The notes under the pieces were generated by a model that ran no database searches, was not told where the DNA came from, and saw only the letters and a list, made by a program, of their open reading frames with translations. Both the position numbers and the translations under genes were made by a program. From assembly GCA_027484165.1 (NCBI GenBank), contig JAIXWH010000038.1, positions 1-34,354 of the forward strand: a DNA stretch of 34,354 bases. Reading direction: 5' to 3'. The DNA comes from Chitinophagaceae bacterium (GTDB lineage Bacteria > Bacteroidota > Bacteroidia > Chitinophagales > Chitinophagaceae). Shown here one piece after another: positions 14,501-22,556 of the stretch; the stretch's first letter is position 1; every line of letters begins with the position of its first letter.

Positions 14501-14931
14501 TAGGATTGGTTTCTGAAGTATTTCTTTAAATATTGATTTTCTTTTTGGGTCATCTTGGTTTTTTGGTCGGAAGTTTTGTCGTTATAACCACAAAGGTGTA
14601 GAATGCCATGAAAGATTACCCTATGCAGCTCTGTTATTACGCTTGTGTTATATGTATTAGCGTTTTCTTTTACTCTGTCTATACTTATGTAAATTTCACC
14701 AATCATCAAGTCGTTTTCTGTGGCGCTTAGATTGAATGTAATTATATCTGTATAATAATTATGATTCAAGAACCTTTTATTAATGTCTAATAGTTCTTCA
14801 TCTGAACAGAAAATATAGTTTAGCTCGCTAAAGTCCTGCTTTTCTGATTTTGCCAGAAGGGTTAAAAAGCTTTTAAGTGCTTTTCTATTCTTTAATGGGG
14901 TTCTTATTGCATCATTAAAACCTATTTTCAT
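14500..14931 (-). CDS. ybeY: Endoribonuclease YbeY (rRNA maturation)
   Basis: Single-strand endoribonuclease involved in 16S rRNA 3' maturation and ribosome quality control. It is a 143-residue protein with the core FHGILHLCGYND: H108 and H112 occupy the first two metal positions of HxxxHxxxxxH, while the third is Asp (D118). I know this HGxLHLxGYxD form as usual in Bacteroidota, so it is not a defect. TDIITFNLS and IGEIYISIDRVKENA are further family segments. It precedes mnmG on the same strand, with parS-like sites directly after its stop. Confidence 0.93.
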   Translation of the reverse strand: MKIGFNDAIRTPLKNRKALKSFLTLLAKSEKQDFSELNYIFCSDEELLDINKRFLNHNYYTDIITFNLSATENDLMIGEIYISIDRVKENANTYNTSVITELHRVIFHGILHLCGYNDKTSDQKTKMTQKENQYLKKYFRNQS

Positions 14932-15005
14932 AAATTTTAAATGGGATTATAATTTTTAGTTTTATTGGTTTCTATTTTCGAAATTAGTTAGATTATTCTA
15001 TCGAT

Positions 15006-15013
15006 TACCTTTG
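15006..15013 (+). promoter_or_regulatory. Candidate -7 element for feoA
   Basis: TACCTTTG fits TAnnTTTG and lies 19 bases before the feoA ATG, a good distance for a short leader. No exact TTTG -33 box was found. Confidence 0.4.
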
Positions 15014-15032
15014 CAAAAATCTATTTTTTAAA

Positions 15033-15263
15033 ATGTTTAAAAAGCTTTCGGAATTAAAACAAGGAGACTCTGGAATAATAAGATCATTTGAAAACGAAGA
15101 GCTGTCAATTAAATTATTAGAAATGGGTTGTATTCCTGGTGAAAGAATTATAATTGAGCAAATTGCACCTTTAAAGGATCCTATTTCTGTTTTGGTAGGC
15201 GGATATAAACTAAGCCTTAGAATTAACGAGGCAGAAAACATTACTGTAGAACAATATATATAA
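15033..15263 (+). CDS. feoA: FeoA-domain protein
   Basis: A 76-residue SH3-like FeoA protein: LSELKQGDSGIIRSF, then LLEMGCIPGERIIIEQIAPLKDP and VLVGGYKLSLRINEAENI, the canonical layout. FeoA normally acts on the cytosolic side of the ferrous iron transporter FeoB. No feoB is adjacent here: the next gene is nadD, 32 bases downstream, and ybeY is divergent. It is either a detached partner of a FeoB elsewhere or a FeoA-like regulator. Family call secure, function in Feo transport less so. Confidence 0.88.
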   Translation: MFKKLSELKQGDSGIIRSFENEELSIKLLEMGCIPGERIIIEQIAPLKDPISVLVGGYKLSLRINEAENITVEQYI

Positions 15264-15295
15264 TACTTTTTAATTTTATATTTAAACATTTTACT

Positions 15296-15892
15296 ATGTT
15301 GGTGGGTTTATATTTTGGTTCTTTTAATCCTATACATAATGGCCATCTCATCATTGCGAACCACATGAAAGAGAACGAGGGTTTAGATGCCGTGTGGTTT
15401 ATTGTATCTCCACAAAATCCGTTCAAACAAGAAAGCACATTACTTAATGTAAATCACAGAATTCATTTAATACAAATTGCTTTAGATGGAGAAACTGGTT
15501 TAGCAGTTAGTAATATTGAAGTCAAATTACCTAAACCTTCATATACAATTAATACTTTGGTTTATTTAAGAGAGAGGTTTCCAAAAAATGAATTTAGGAT
15601 TATAATTGGAAGTGATGGATTTCAAAATATTGATAAATGGAAAAATTCAAAAGAAATCATTTCTAATTATTCTTTTTTAATTTACGTAAGACCCGGGTTT
15701 GAGAAAATCATACACCCTAATGCTAATTATAAAATCGTTGACGCCCCCTTTTTAAATATTTCTTCTACTCATATACGTTATATGATTAAAAATAAGAAAT
15801 CGATAAGATTTCTCGTACCAGATGCAATTAAAGATGAGATTGAAAAGAATGGTTACTATTCTTCTGCATTAGAAAACCCAACCCAACAATAA
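15296..15892 (+). CDS. nadD: Nicotinate-nucleotide adenylyltransferase
   Basis: Converts nicotinate mononucleotide and ATP to deamido-NAD in NAD synthesis. A 198-residue protein with the nucleotidyltransferase motif GSFNPIHNGHL near the N-terminus, IIGSDGFQNIDKWKN in the middle and the C-terminal ISSTHIR ATP-binding motif, all typical for NadD. It follows feoA after 32 bases and its last 24 bases overlap the 3' end of the convergent chrA. nadA, another NAD biosynthesis gene, lies 2.3 kb further on. Confidence 0.96.
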   Translation: MLVGLYFGSFNPIHNGHLIIANHMKENEGLDAVWFIVSPQNPFKQESTLLNVNHRIHLIQIALDGETGLAVSNIEVKLPKPSYTINTLVYLRERFPKNEFRIIIGSDGFQNIDKWKNSKEIISNYSFLIYVRPGFEKIIHPNANYKIVDAPFLNISSTHIRYMIKNKKSIRFLVPDAIKDEIEKNGYYSSALENPTQQ

Positions 15893-17107
15893 ACAAATTA
15901 ATACTATAAAGGGGCTATGTATTTTTGTTTGTTTTTGTATAAAAAACGTGCCAAATATTACGGCAATATTTATTGTAGCTATTTTAATATCATTTGGAAA
16001 GCTATCTTTTAGTAAATAAAATGATGTAGCAATTAATAATCCAACTATTACCGATTTTATTCCTTCTAATGCTCTAAATACTATTACATAATTTTTTATG
16101 TTTTGATATATTGGAAATAGAAAAAACAAAATAAATATACTCGGTAAAAACAGTGCAATAGCACCTGTTATTGCACCAATGATTTGTTTGGATTGGCCTT
16201 CATTTTTAAAAGTTAAAGATCCTACATAAGCTGCAATTGAAAATACGGGACCGGGAATAACACGAACTATTCCATAACCATTTATTAATTCATCCTTATC
16301 AATTACAATTGTGTTGTTGGTGTTTTCTTTACTTGATGGCCTTTCTATGTATTGATCTAACATCATAGGCAGCAACACATCTCCGCCACCAAAAACAATA
16401 CTACCAAATCTATAAAAGTTCTCAAAAAGATTATACGCTTTTCTGTTTTCCCAATTTTGCTTTCTTGCGGTTTCACTTAAAAACCCAGCTATAAGAAATA
16501 TAAATAAAAAGATTATAAGATTATGCCATTTTGCTTTTTTTGGTTTTGTAACTTCTCTATCTGGAATTCTCTTATTGCTGATGTTTGTTATTAAACCTGC
16601 AGATAAAATTAATAAAGGAAAAATCCAGGGAGATTTGAAAAGAAAAATTGTGATAACAGCAGAGAGGAGCATTATTAATTTAGTAATTATATTCGTTATT
16701 GAACTTAAATACATATTATAAATCGTGTAAAACAAAAATCCTATTGCCATAGGTTGAATGAATTGAAATATCGATTTATTTATGGTATGATTAAAATTAT
16801 CTGATATGAGCAAGGAAAAAAAAGTCATTAAAATACATGCGGGGGTAATCCAGATCAAAATGGTTATAAAGGATAAAACTAATCCGCCTTTTTTGTAACC
16901 AATTAAGGCAATGGTTTGTGTACTTGAGGCGCCTGGTAATAACTGACAGAAGGAAAAATATTCAAAAAGCTCTTCTTCGGTTAAATATTTTTTTTGAACT
17001 ACAAATTTCTTATGTAACATTCCAATATGTCCTTGTGGACCACCAAATGCGCTTATTGTATAAACAAATACATCGAGTAAAAAATTGATATGCTTTTTTA
17101 TAGACAA
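15869..17107 (-). CDS. chrA: Chromate transporter family protein
   Basis: An inner-membrane protein of 412 residues with two homologous CHR halves (long-chain form). The first half has FGGPQGHIGMLHKKF and QLLPGASSTQTIALIG; the second repeats this as FGGGDVLLPMMLDQYI and RVIPGPVFSIAAYVGSL. About ten hydrophobic segments are visible. Characterised members export chromate; many homologues outside contaminated sites have unknown substrates, so the symbol reflects family only. Its 3' end overlaps that of nadD by 24 bases, and it is divergent from the DUF3089 gene. Confidence 0.9.
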   Translation of the reverse strand: MSIKKHINFLLDVFVYTISAFGGPQGHIGMLHKKFVVQKKYLTEEELFEYFSFCQLLPGASSTQTIALIGYKKGGLVLSFITILIWITPACILMTFFSLLISDNFNHTINKSIFQFIQPMAIGFLFYTIYNMYLSSITNIITKLIMLLSAVITIFLFKSPWIFPLLILSAGLITNISNKRIPDREVTKPKKAKWHNLIIFLFIFLIAGFLSETARKQNWENRKAYNLFENFYRFGSIVFGGGDVLLPMMLDQYIERPSSKENTNNTIVIDKDELINGYGIVRVIPGPVFSIAAYVGSLTFKNEGQSKQIIGAITGAIALFLPSIFILFFLFPIYQNIKNYVIVFRALEGIKSVIVGLLIATSFYLLKDSFPNDIKIATINIAVIFGTFFIQKQTKIHSPFIVLICLLLGWVF

Positions 17108-17154
17108 ACTGATTTATTGTATGCTATCTTTAAAATTTAATACGATTTTCAAAT

Positions 17155-18183
17155 ATGAAAAATTACAAAACTTATTTTATTCTTCGAAAAACTTTTTTAT
17201 TTCTCTTGATTAATATTATTACAATGACCAGTTTTGGTCAAAATGAAAATTTTAATTTTAGTCATGATATTTTAATAAAACCAGACTATAGTGATTTATA
17301 TTATTGGGCTTCGCATCCCTATAAAAAAGATAATGCAGACAGTATTCCTTTAGATTTAATTAAACAAACTAAGATTGATAGTACCGTTGATGTATTTTTT
17401 ATTCATCCTACAACATATACAACCGAAAATTTTTACAATTATAACGCTGCTATAAATGATAGTATTTTGAATAAGATAACAGATGAATCAACTATCCTTT
17501 TTCAGGCAAGTGTATTTAATGAAAGTTGTAGAATATTTTCTCCAAGATACAGACAAGCCCATATTAAATGCTTTTATATGGATAATAAAAAAAGTGATGA
17601 ATTTTTTGATACTGCTTATAGTGATGTAAAAAATGCATTTGAATTGTACTTAAAAAATTTCAATCATAATAGACCTATTATTATTGCATCACATAGTCAA
17701 GGAACAAAACATGCTGGTAGATTATTAAAAGAGTTTTTTGAAGATAAACCATTATACAAAAATTTAGTTTGTGCATATATTATTGGAATGCCAGTTCCTG
17801 AAAATTATTTTAGAAATATACCCCCATGTAAAGACTCAACAGAAACAGGTTGCTTTGTTGCTTGGAGAACTTTTAAAAAAGGATATTATCCTGAATTTGT
17901 GAAAAAAGAAAGCTTTAATTCTGTAGTTATAAATCCTTTATCGTGGACTTTGGATCAAAAATACATTTCCAAAAAATTCAATAAAGGAGGAGTATTAAGA
18001 AATTTTAATAAAGTGAAGAAAAAGGTGGTAAGTGCTCAAATAAAAGGAAATATATTATGGACTTGTAAGCCTGATATTTTTGGTAAATTTTTTATTTTAA
18101 AAAGGAATTATCATATTGGAGATATTAATTTGTTTTATGTAAATATCAGAGAGAATGTAAAGCAAAGAATAAATCATTTTTAA
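17155..18183 (+). CDS. DUF3089 family alpha/beta-hydrolase-like protein
   Basis: A 342-residue exported protein. A hydrophobic signal segment (residues about 12-28, ending in TMTSFGQ) is followed by the DUF3089 pattern: DLYYWASHPYKKD, VDVFFIHPTTY, FNESCRIFSPRYRQAH, and the nucleophile elbow IIASHSQGTKHAGRLL, in which SHSQG supplies the likely catalytic Ser. CAYIIGMPVPENYF is also typical. The fold is alpha/beta hydrolase; the substrate is unknown. Probably periplasmic or lipid-facing. It is divergent from chrA and convergent with nadA. Confidence 0.82.
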   Translation: MKNYKTYFILRKTFLFLLINIITMTSFGQNENFNFSHDILIKPDYSDLYYWASHPYKKDNADSIPLDLIKQTKIDSTVDVFFIHPTTYTTENFYNYNAAINDSILNKITDESTILFQASVFNESCRIFSPRYRQAHIKCFYMDNKKSDEFFDTAYSDVKNAFELYLKNFNHNRPIIIASHSQGTKHAGRLLKEFFEDKPLYKNLVCAYIIGMPVPENYFRNIPPCKDSTETGCFVAWRTFKKGYYPEFVKKESFNSVVINPLSWTLDQKYISKKFNKGGVLRNFNKVKKKVVSAQIKGNILWTCKPDIFGKFFILKRNYHIGDINLFYVNIRENVKQRINHF

Positions 18184-18192
18184 AAAGTGATC

Positions 18193-19197
18193 TTATAAAT
18201 TATAATATCTACTTATTTCAAGCATTCTATCTATTGGTTTTTTTGCAGCAATTCTTAAATCTTCATCCATAATAATTTCTGGTAATTCATACTTCATCGA
18301 AATATATAACTTTTCTAAAGTGTTTAATTTCATATATGGACAATTATTACAAGCACAGGAATTATTTGGGGGTGCTGGTATAAAAGTTTTATCTGGACAA
18401 GCTTTTTGCATCTGATGTATTATTCCTGCCTCTGTTGCCACAATAAATTCTTTTGAAGTATCCTGTTGGGAAAACTTTAAAAGTCCTGTAGTGCTCCCTA
18501 TATAGTCTGCTAGAGCTAATATATGTTCTTCGCATTCCGGATGTGCTATAAATTTTGCTTTTGGATGCCTTATTTTAAGTTTTGTTATTTTTTCTAAACT
18601 GAAAATTTCATGAACCATACATGAACCATTCCATAATTTCATATTGCGGCCAGTAATTTTATTTAGATATGCTCCAAGGTTCTTATCTGGTGCAAAAATT
18701 ATAGGTTCATCTACAGGTAAACTATCGATAATGGCTTTAGCATTAGAACTTGTGCAAATAATATCACTTAAAGCTTTCATTTCGGTACTACAGTTGATAT
18801 AAGTAACTACTGTGTGATCCTTGTATTTATTTTTAAACTGTTTGAATAATTCAGCAGGAGCAGAATCACTTAAAGAACATCCGGCTTTTAAATCTGGAAG
18901 GATTACTTTTTTTTGTGGATTTAAAATTTTAGCTGTCTCAGCCATAAAATGCACTCCAGTAAAAATAATCATATCAGCCTTTGTTTTTTCTGCCTGTTGT
19001 GCTAATCCTAAACTATCTCCTATATAATCAGCTATATCTTGTATATCTTCTTCCTGATAATAATGTGCTAGAATTATTGCATTTTTTTCTTTTTTTAAAA
19101 TTTCGATCTCTTTAAATAAATCTAACGCTGGATTAACTTCAATATCTAAAAATCCTTTTTTATTAATTTCAGAAATTTGTGTGTTAATATCTACCAT
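18193..19197 (-). CDS. nadA: Quinolinate synthase
   Basis: 4Fe-4S enzyme that condenses iminoaspartate with dihydroxyacetone phosphate to quinolinate, the first committed step toward NAD with NadB. It is 334 residues long. Landmarks are ILAHYYQ (42-48), GDSLGLA (60-66), [14 protein letters not shown] (79-92), [10 protein letters not shown] (102-111) with C107, WNGSCMVHE with C193, AHPEC (218-222) and [12 protein letters not shown] (281-292), where C286 matches the third cluster ligand. No nadB or nadC is adjacent. A 549-base origin-like gap lies upstream of its start. Confidence 0.97.
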   Translation of the reverse strand: MVDINTQISEINKKGFLDIEVNPALDLFKEIEILKKEKNAIILAHYYQEEDIQDIADYIGDSLGLAQQAEKTKADMIIFTGVHFMAETAKILNPQKKVILPDLKAGCSLSDSAPAELFKQFKNKYKDHTVVTYINCSTEMKALSDIICTSSNAKAIIDSLPVDEPIIFAPDKNLGAYLNKITGRNMKLWNGSCMVHEIFSLEKITKLKIRHPKAKFIAHPECEEHILALADYIGSTTGLLKFSQQDTSKEFIVATEAGIIHQMQKACPDKTFIPAPPNNSCACNNCPYMKLNTLEKLYISMKYELPEIIMDEDLRIAAKKPIDRMLEISRYYNL

Positions 19198-19264
19198 AAT
19201 ATGTATTAATACTATTTATTTATTTAAAAGCTTATTATTATTAGGGGTGTTAATAAGTGTAAAA

Positions 19265-19296
19265 ATTGTTTTTTATAACTATTGTTTTTTATAACT
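19265..19296 (+). repeat. Perfect 16-base tandem duplication
   Basis: ATTGTTTTTTATAACT occurs twice head to tail (19265-19280 and 19281-19296) with no mismatch, inside the origin-like region. Confidence 0.85.
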
Positions 19297-19303
19297 AATC
19301 TAT

Positions 19304-19338
19304 TAATTAACATTTATAAACACGTAATTAACATTTAT
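19304..19338 (+). repeat. 14-base direct repeat, 21-base period
   Basis: TAATTAACATTTAT occurs at 19304-19317 and again at 19325-19338. The start-to-start distance of 21 bases is two helical turns, so both copies face the same side of the DNA. The second copy runs into TTATCAACC. Confidence 0.8.
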
Positions 19339-19536
19339 TATCAACCTAAAATTTAAGGATACTTTCATTATTAATAATGGATTTATTATCTATTTTTTAT
19401 TTTTTATCAACCCCTTGTTTATAAAAAAAGATGTTGAAAAAAAAGGAGCTGTTTATTTTTTAAACGCTGTTAATTAGGAAAGAATAATTTGTAAGTAAAT
19501 TCCAAATATTATTTTATATAATCATGTTTAGAATAT

Positions 19537-19545
19537 TTTTTCACA
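19537..19545 (+). promoter_or_regulatory. Relaxed DnaA box
   Basis: TTTTTCACA fits the relaxed consensus TTWTNCACA. It lies 42 bases upstream of the perfect box at 19579. Confidence 0.4.
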
Positions 19546-19578
19546 TTTTACTTTTCAAATTTTTTATAAAAAATGCAA

Positions 19579-19587
19579 TTATCCACA
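19579..19587 (+). promoter_or_regulatory. Perfect DnaA box
   Basis: TTATCCACA, identical to the high-affinity DnaA box, in AT-rich gene-free DNA. Confidence 0.65.
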
Positions 19588-19677
19588 AATTTCTATTTTA
19601 TTAACAACAGTAATGTTTAAACATAATTTTTAGCTCAAAAATACATTTCTTCAAACAACTATTTGTTTTTAAATAGG

Positions 19678-19686
19678 TTATCCACA
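19678..19686 (+). promoter_or_regulatory. Perfect DnaA box next to the ppiD promoter
   Basis: A second exact TTATCCACA, two bases upstream of the -33 box of the ppiD promoter. An imperfect inverted box (TGTGAATA, 19690-19697) follows. DnaA bound here could also affect ppiD transcription. Confidence 0.65.
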
Positions 19687-19687
19687 G

Positions 19688-19718
19688 TTTGTGAATAGCG
19701 TTTTTTGTACTATTTTTG
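19688..19718 (+). promoter_or_regulatory. Bacteroidota-type promoter for ppiD
   Basis: TTTG (19688-19691), a 19-base spacer and TATTTTTG (19711-19718) match the full TTTG-N19-TAnnTTTG consensus. The ATG follows 28 bases later. Confidence 0.65.
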
Positions 19719-19746
19719 CTATCCCTTAAAATTAATATTAATTATT

Positions 19747-21882
19747 ATGCAAATTATTCAAAGTATTCGTGAAAAAGGTGCTGCAATCGTTATTGTTGTA
19801 ATTGCCCTTAGTTTAATTGGTTTTATTCTAATGGATGCTAAGCAAGGTAGTAATACACTTTTTGGTTCAGGATCAAATTCTGTAGGAGAGGTAAACGGAG
19901 AGGAAATAGAATTAGCGGCATTTAATAAGAAAGTTAAGGATGCAGAAGATATGCAAGAGCAAAGATCAGGACAAAGACCATCTGGTGCTCAGACTTATCA
20001 AACACGTGAGCAAATGTGGAATCAAATTGTTGCAGAAAAAATATTTTTCTCTGAAATAACAAAAATAGGGATTGAATTTACTCCTAAAGAATTGTCATAC
20101 ATTCTTTTAAGTAACGACCAAACCAATCCTTTTTTACAAGAACAATCGTTAAAGGATTCTTTAACTGGCGGTTTAGATATTAAAAAAGCGCAAACCGCAA
20201 TTACAAACATAAAAAAATTAAAAGGAGAACAAAGAGACGGCGTTAACGCACAAATTGTAGACCCTTTGAAATTAAGCACATCTGTTGCAAAATATTCAGG
20301 CCTTTTAAATGCAAGCGCTTACTATCCATCATGGATGATGAAAAAAGATAATCAGGAAAATATCGCATTTTCAAATATTTCATTTGTAACCGTGCCTTAT
20401 TCAGATATTTCTGATAGCTCAGTAAAAGTAACTGATGAAGATGTAAATGACTATGTTTCAAAACATAAAGAACAGTTTAAACAAGAAGAACAAGGAAGAA
20501 ATATTTCTTATGTTGCTTTTAGTCAGCTTCCTTCTTCTGAAGATAGTTTTGTGGTGAAAAATGTATTAACAGAATTAAAGCCTCAATTTGAATCAGACAC
20601 TAATGCAAAATCATTTGTGGCCAGAAATACTTCTTCGATAGAATTCAAAGATGATTATTCAACCAAATCAAAATTAACTCCTGCGTTTGCCGATACTCTT
20701 GCAAAAATGTCGAACGGTTCTGTTTTTGGACCGTATGTTGATAAGGGAAGTTTTATTTTAGCAAAAATGTTGGGATCAAAAGAATTACCAGACAGTGTAA
20801 AAGCAAGACATATTTTAATTGGTGTTAATGATCCTAGAACAGGTAAACAATTGATGTCGGATACCGCAGCTAAAAATCTAGCAGACAGCATCTATAACGC
20901 TATCAAAACTGGAGCAGACTTTAATATGATGGCATTAAAATATTCAACAGACGAAGGAAGTAAAATAAAGGGCGGAGATTTAGGAACCTTTGGATATGGA
21001 ACAATGGTTCCCGAGTTCAACGATTTTTGTTTTACAAAAACTGCCGGATCAAAAGGTGTTGTAAAAACAGATTTCGGATATCATATTATAGATATCACCA
21101 GCCAAAAAGATTTTAAAACAGCATATAAAATTGCTTATGTAGGAAAAGAAATTTTAGCATCCGAGGCAACAATAAATAAATCAAGTTTAGAGGCAACAAA
21201 AGCGTCTGCTGAAAAATCAAAAGCAGATCTTGAAAAAATGATTTCTAAGAATGGCCTTAGTATGACCACCGTACCTAATTTGATTAAAGAAAATGATTAT
21301 CAAATTGGAGCTTTGCAAGATGCAAGAAGTTTAGTTCGTTGGGCTTATGAAGCAAAAAAAGGGAATATTAGCGAACCTTTCAGCATTGGAGATCAATTTA
21401 TCGTTGCTGTGTTAGATAAGGTTGTTGAAAAAGGTTTACAAGATGCTGCAACGGCTAGACCAGGCTGCGAAGTAATAATCAGGAACAATAAAAAAGCCGA
21501 AATCATCAAAAAGAAATTAGGTTCAAATCCAACATTAGAATCAGCAGCCTCTGCATATTCAAAATCAATCCAAAACGCAGGAGCGGATTCAACACTTACT
21601 ATCAATTCGCAAATAATTCCTAATGTTGGTGTGGAGCCTAAAATTCTCGGAGCAGCATTTAATAAGAACTATCAAAGCAAACCTTCGCCTGCAATTCAGG
21701 GAACAACAGGGGTGTTTGTAATTAAGGTGAACGCTATACAAAATAAACCTGCTCCAGCACCAGAAGTGATTGCTCAACAAACTACTGAAAAAACAGCAAG
21801 AATTCGTAGTCAAACTAATAGCTGGTATGAGGGTTTAAAAAAACAAGCAGATATAGTAGATAATAGAAGTAAACATTTTTAA
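19747..21882 (+). CDS. ppiD: PpiD/SurA-like periplasmic peptidyl-prolyl isomerase
   Basis: A 711-residue membrane-anchored folding factor. The N-terminus MQIIQSIREKGAAIVIVVIALSLIGF supplies one inner-membrane helix with the rest in the periplasm, as in PpiD. A SurA-N-like chaperone region (about residues 50-250) precedes a parvulin domain starting near residue 351: VKARHILIGV, then the GGDLGTFGYGTMVPEFNDF core and KTDFGYHIIDI. A further C-terminal region (460-700) is helical and less conserved. It helps outer-membrane proteins fold. An upstream in-frame TTG at 19705 lies inside the promoter, so the ATG at 19747 is chosen. A strong terminator follows. Confidence 0.9.
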   Translation: MQIIQSIREKGAAIVIVVIALSLIGFILMDAKQGSNTLFGSGSNSVGEVNGEEIELAAFNKKVKDAEDMQEQRSGQRPSGAQTYQTREQMWNQIVAEKIFFSEITKIGIEFTPKELSYILLSNDQTNPFLQEQSLKDSLTGGLDIKKAQTAITNIKKLKGEQRDGVNAQIVDPLKLSTSVAKYSGLLNASAYYPSWMMKKDNQENIAFSNISFVTVPYSDISDSSVKVTDEDVNDYVSKHKEQFKQEEQGRNISYVAFSQLPSSEDSFVVKNVLTELKPQFESDTNAKSFVARNTSSIEFKDDYSTKSKLTPAFADTLAKMSNGSVFGPYVDKGSFILAKMLGSKELPDSVKARHILIGVNDPRTGKQLMSDTAAKNLADSIYNAIKTGADFNMMALKYSTDEGSKIKGGDLGTFGYGTMVPEFNDFCFTKTAGSKGVVKTDFGYHIIDITSQKDFKTAYKIAYVGKEILASEATINKSSLEATKASAEKSKADLEKMISKNGLSMTTVPNLIKENDYQIGALQDARSLVRWAYEAKKGNISEPFSIGDQFIVAVLDKVVEKGLQDAATARPGCEVIIRNNKKAEIIKKKLGSNPTLESAASAYSKSIQNAGADSTLTINSQIIPNVGVEPKILGAAFNKNYQSKPSPAIQGTTGVFVIKVNAIQNKPAPAPEVIAQQTTEKTARIRSQTNSWYEGLKKQADIVDNRSKHF

Positions 21883-21909
21883 TCTTTTGCTTTTCGTAAA
21901 ACATTTCAC

Positions 21910-21937
21910 AACCGGCCTTTTATCAGGCCGGTTTTTT
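21910..21937 (+). terminator. Rho-independent terminator after ppiD
   Basis: AACCGGCC (21910-21917), an 8-base loop and GGCCGGTT (21926-21933), running into six Ts (21932-21937). Confidence 0.85.
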
Positions 21938-21953
21938 AATTTAATTTTGAAAC

Positions 21954-22463
21954 ATGTCTGAAGTATTTATAAATAAAGTAGCCGAAAGTGGAATAATCAC
22001 GATTAATCTGGAGGATTATTTACCTAAAGAAGAAATAGTTGTTTTTGATATCAAAGATTATTTATTCATGGGATTGATTTTAAAAGAAAAAGAATTCAGA
22101 CAATCTTTGAAAGAATTAGACTTATCGATTTATAAAGATAAAATAGTTGCCATTACCTGTTCGGCAGATGCCATCATCCCTATGTGGGCATACATGTTAA
22201 TTTCAACAACACTTTCTCAGGAATCTCAAATCGTTTTGATGGGATCAGATACAGAAGTAAAAAACAAACTTTTAATCAGGGCTATTCATCATTTAAATAC
22301 AGAAGAGTTTAAAGATAAAAGAGTGGTGATAAAGGGATGCGGAGAAAACCCTATTCCCGAAGAAGCTTATCTGGAGATCACCAACCTGCTTTTGCCTGTT
22401 GCAAAAAGCATCATGTATGGAGAGCCCTGCAGCACAGTACCCGTGTATAAAAATAAAGGATAA
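21954..22463 (+). CDS. DUF2480 family protein
   Basis: A 169-residue cytosolic protein of a family almost confined to Bacteroidota. The recognisable blocks are ITINLEDYLP, FDIKDYLFMGLILKEKEFR, VAITCSADAIIPMWAYMLI, KRVVIKGCGENPIPEEAYLEIT and the C-terminal AKSIMYGEPCSTVPVY. Conserved Cys residues in ITCSADA, KGCG and EPCST suggest a metal- or redox-related role, but no function is established. It starts 17 bases after the ppiD terminator, so it probably has its own promoter within or next to that hairpin (TAATTTTG at 21942-21949 would give a leaderless message). Confidence 0.9.
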   Translation: MSEVFINKVAESGIITINLEDYLPKEEIVVFDIKDYLFMGLILKEKEFRQSLKELDLSIYKDKIVAITCSADAIIPMWAYMLISTTLSQESQIVLMGSDTEVKNKLLIRAIHHLNTEEFKDKRVVIKGCGENPIPEEAYLEITNLLLPVAKSIMYGEPCSTVPVYKNKG

Positions 22464-22522
22464 TTAAAACCATTTCTTCTTTTTTCCCTTCATTGTTTTT
22501 TTAAATTAGCACTTCTGAGATA

Positions 22523-22548
22523 TAAAAAACCGCAGTTTAATCTGCGGT
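22523..22548 (-). terminator. Rho-independent terminator after asnS
   Basis: Read on the minus strand: ACCGCAG, a 6-base loop, CTGCGGT, then six Ts. It lies directly after the asnS stop. Confidence 0.8.
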
Positions 22549-22556
22549 GAATGTTT

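Larger units (their letters stand above)
19198..19746. other. Candidate chromosomal replication origin (oriC)
   Basis: A 549-base gene-free and extremely AT-rich stretch between nadA and ppiD. It holds two perfect TTATCCACA DnaA boxes, one relaxed box (TTTTTCACA), two TTATCAACC near-matches (19338-19346 and 19404-19412), a 16-base tandem duplication and a 14-base direct repeat at 21-base spacing. The parS-like pair is about 5 kb to the left, the usual relation to oriC. Six of the eight genes to the right point away from it. dnaA is not in the window, but Bacteroidota origins need not adjoin dnaA. A DnaA-regulated promoter is the main alternative. Confidence 0.55.

Noticed and set aside
15005-15289. 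94-codon minus-strand ORF opposite feoA
   Set aside because: Exact shadow of feoA, which matches its family along its whole length.
19705-19746. TTG-started N-terminal extension of ppiD
   Set aside because: The codons lie in the promoter -7 element, and the membrane anchor begins properly at the ATG at 19747.
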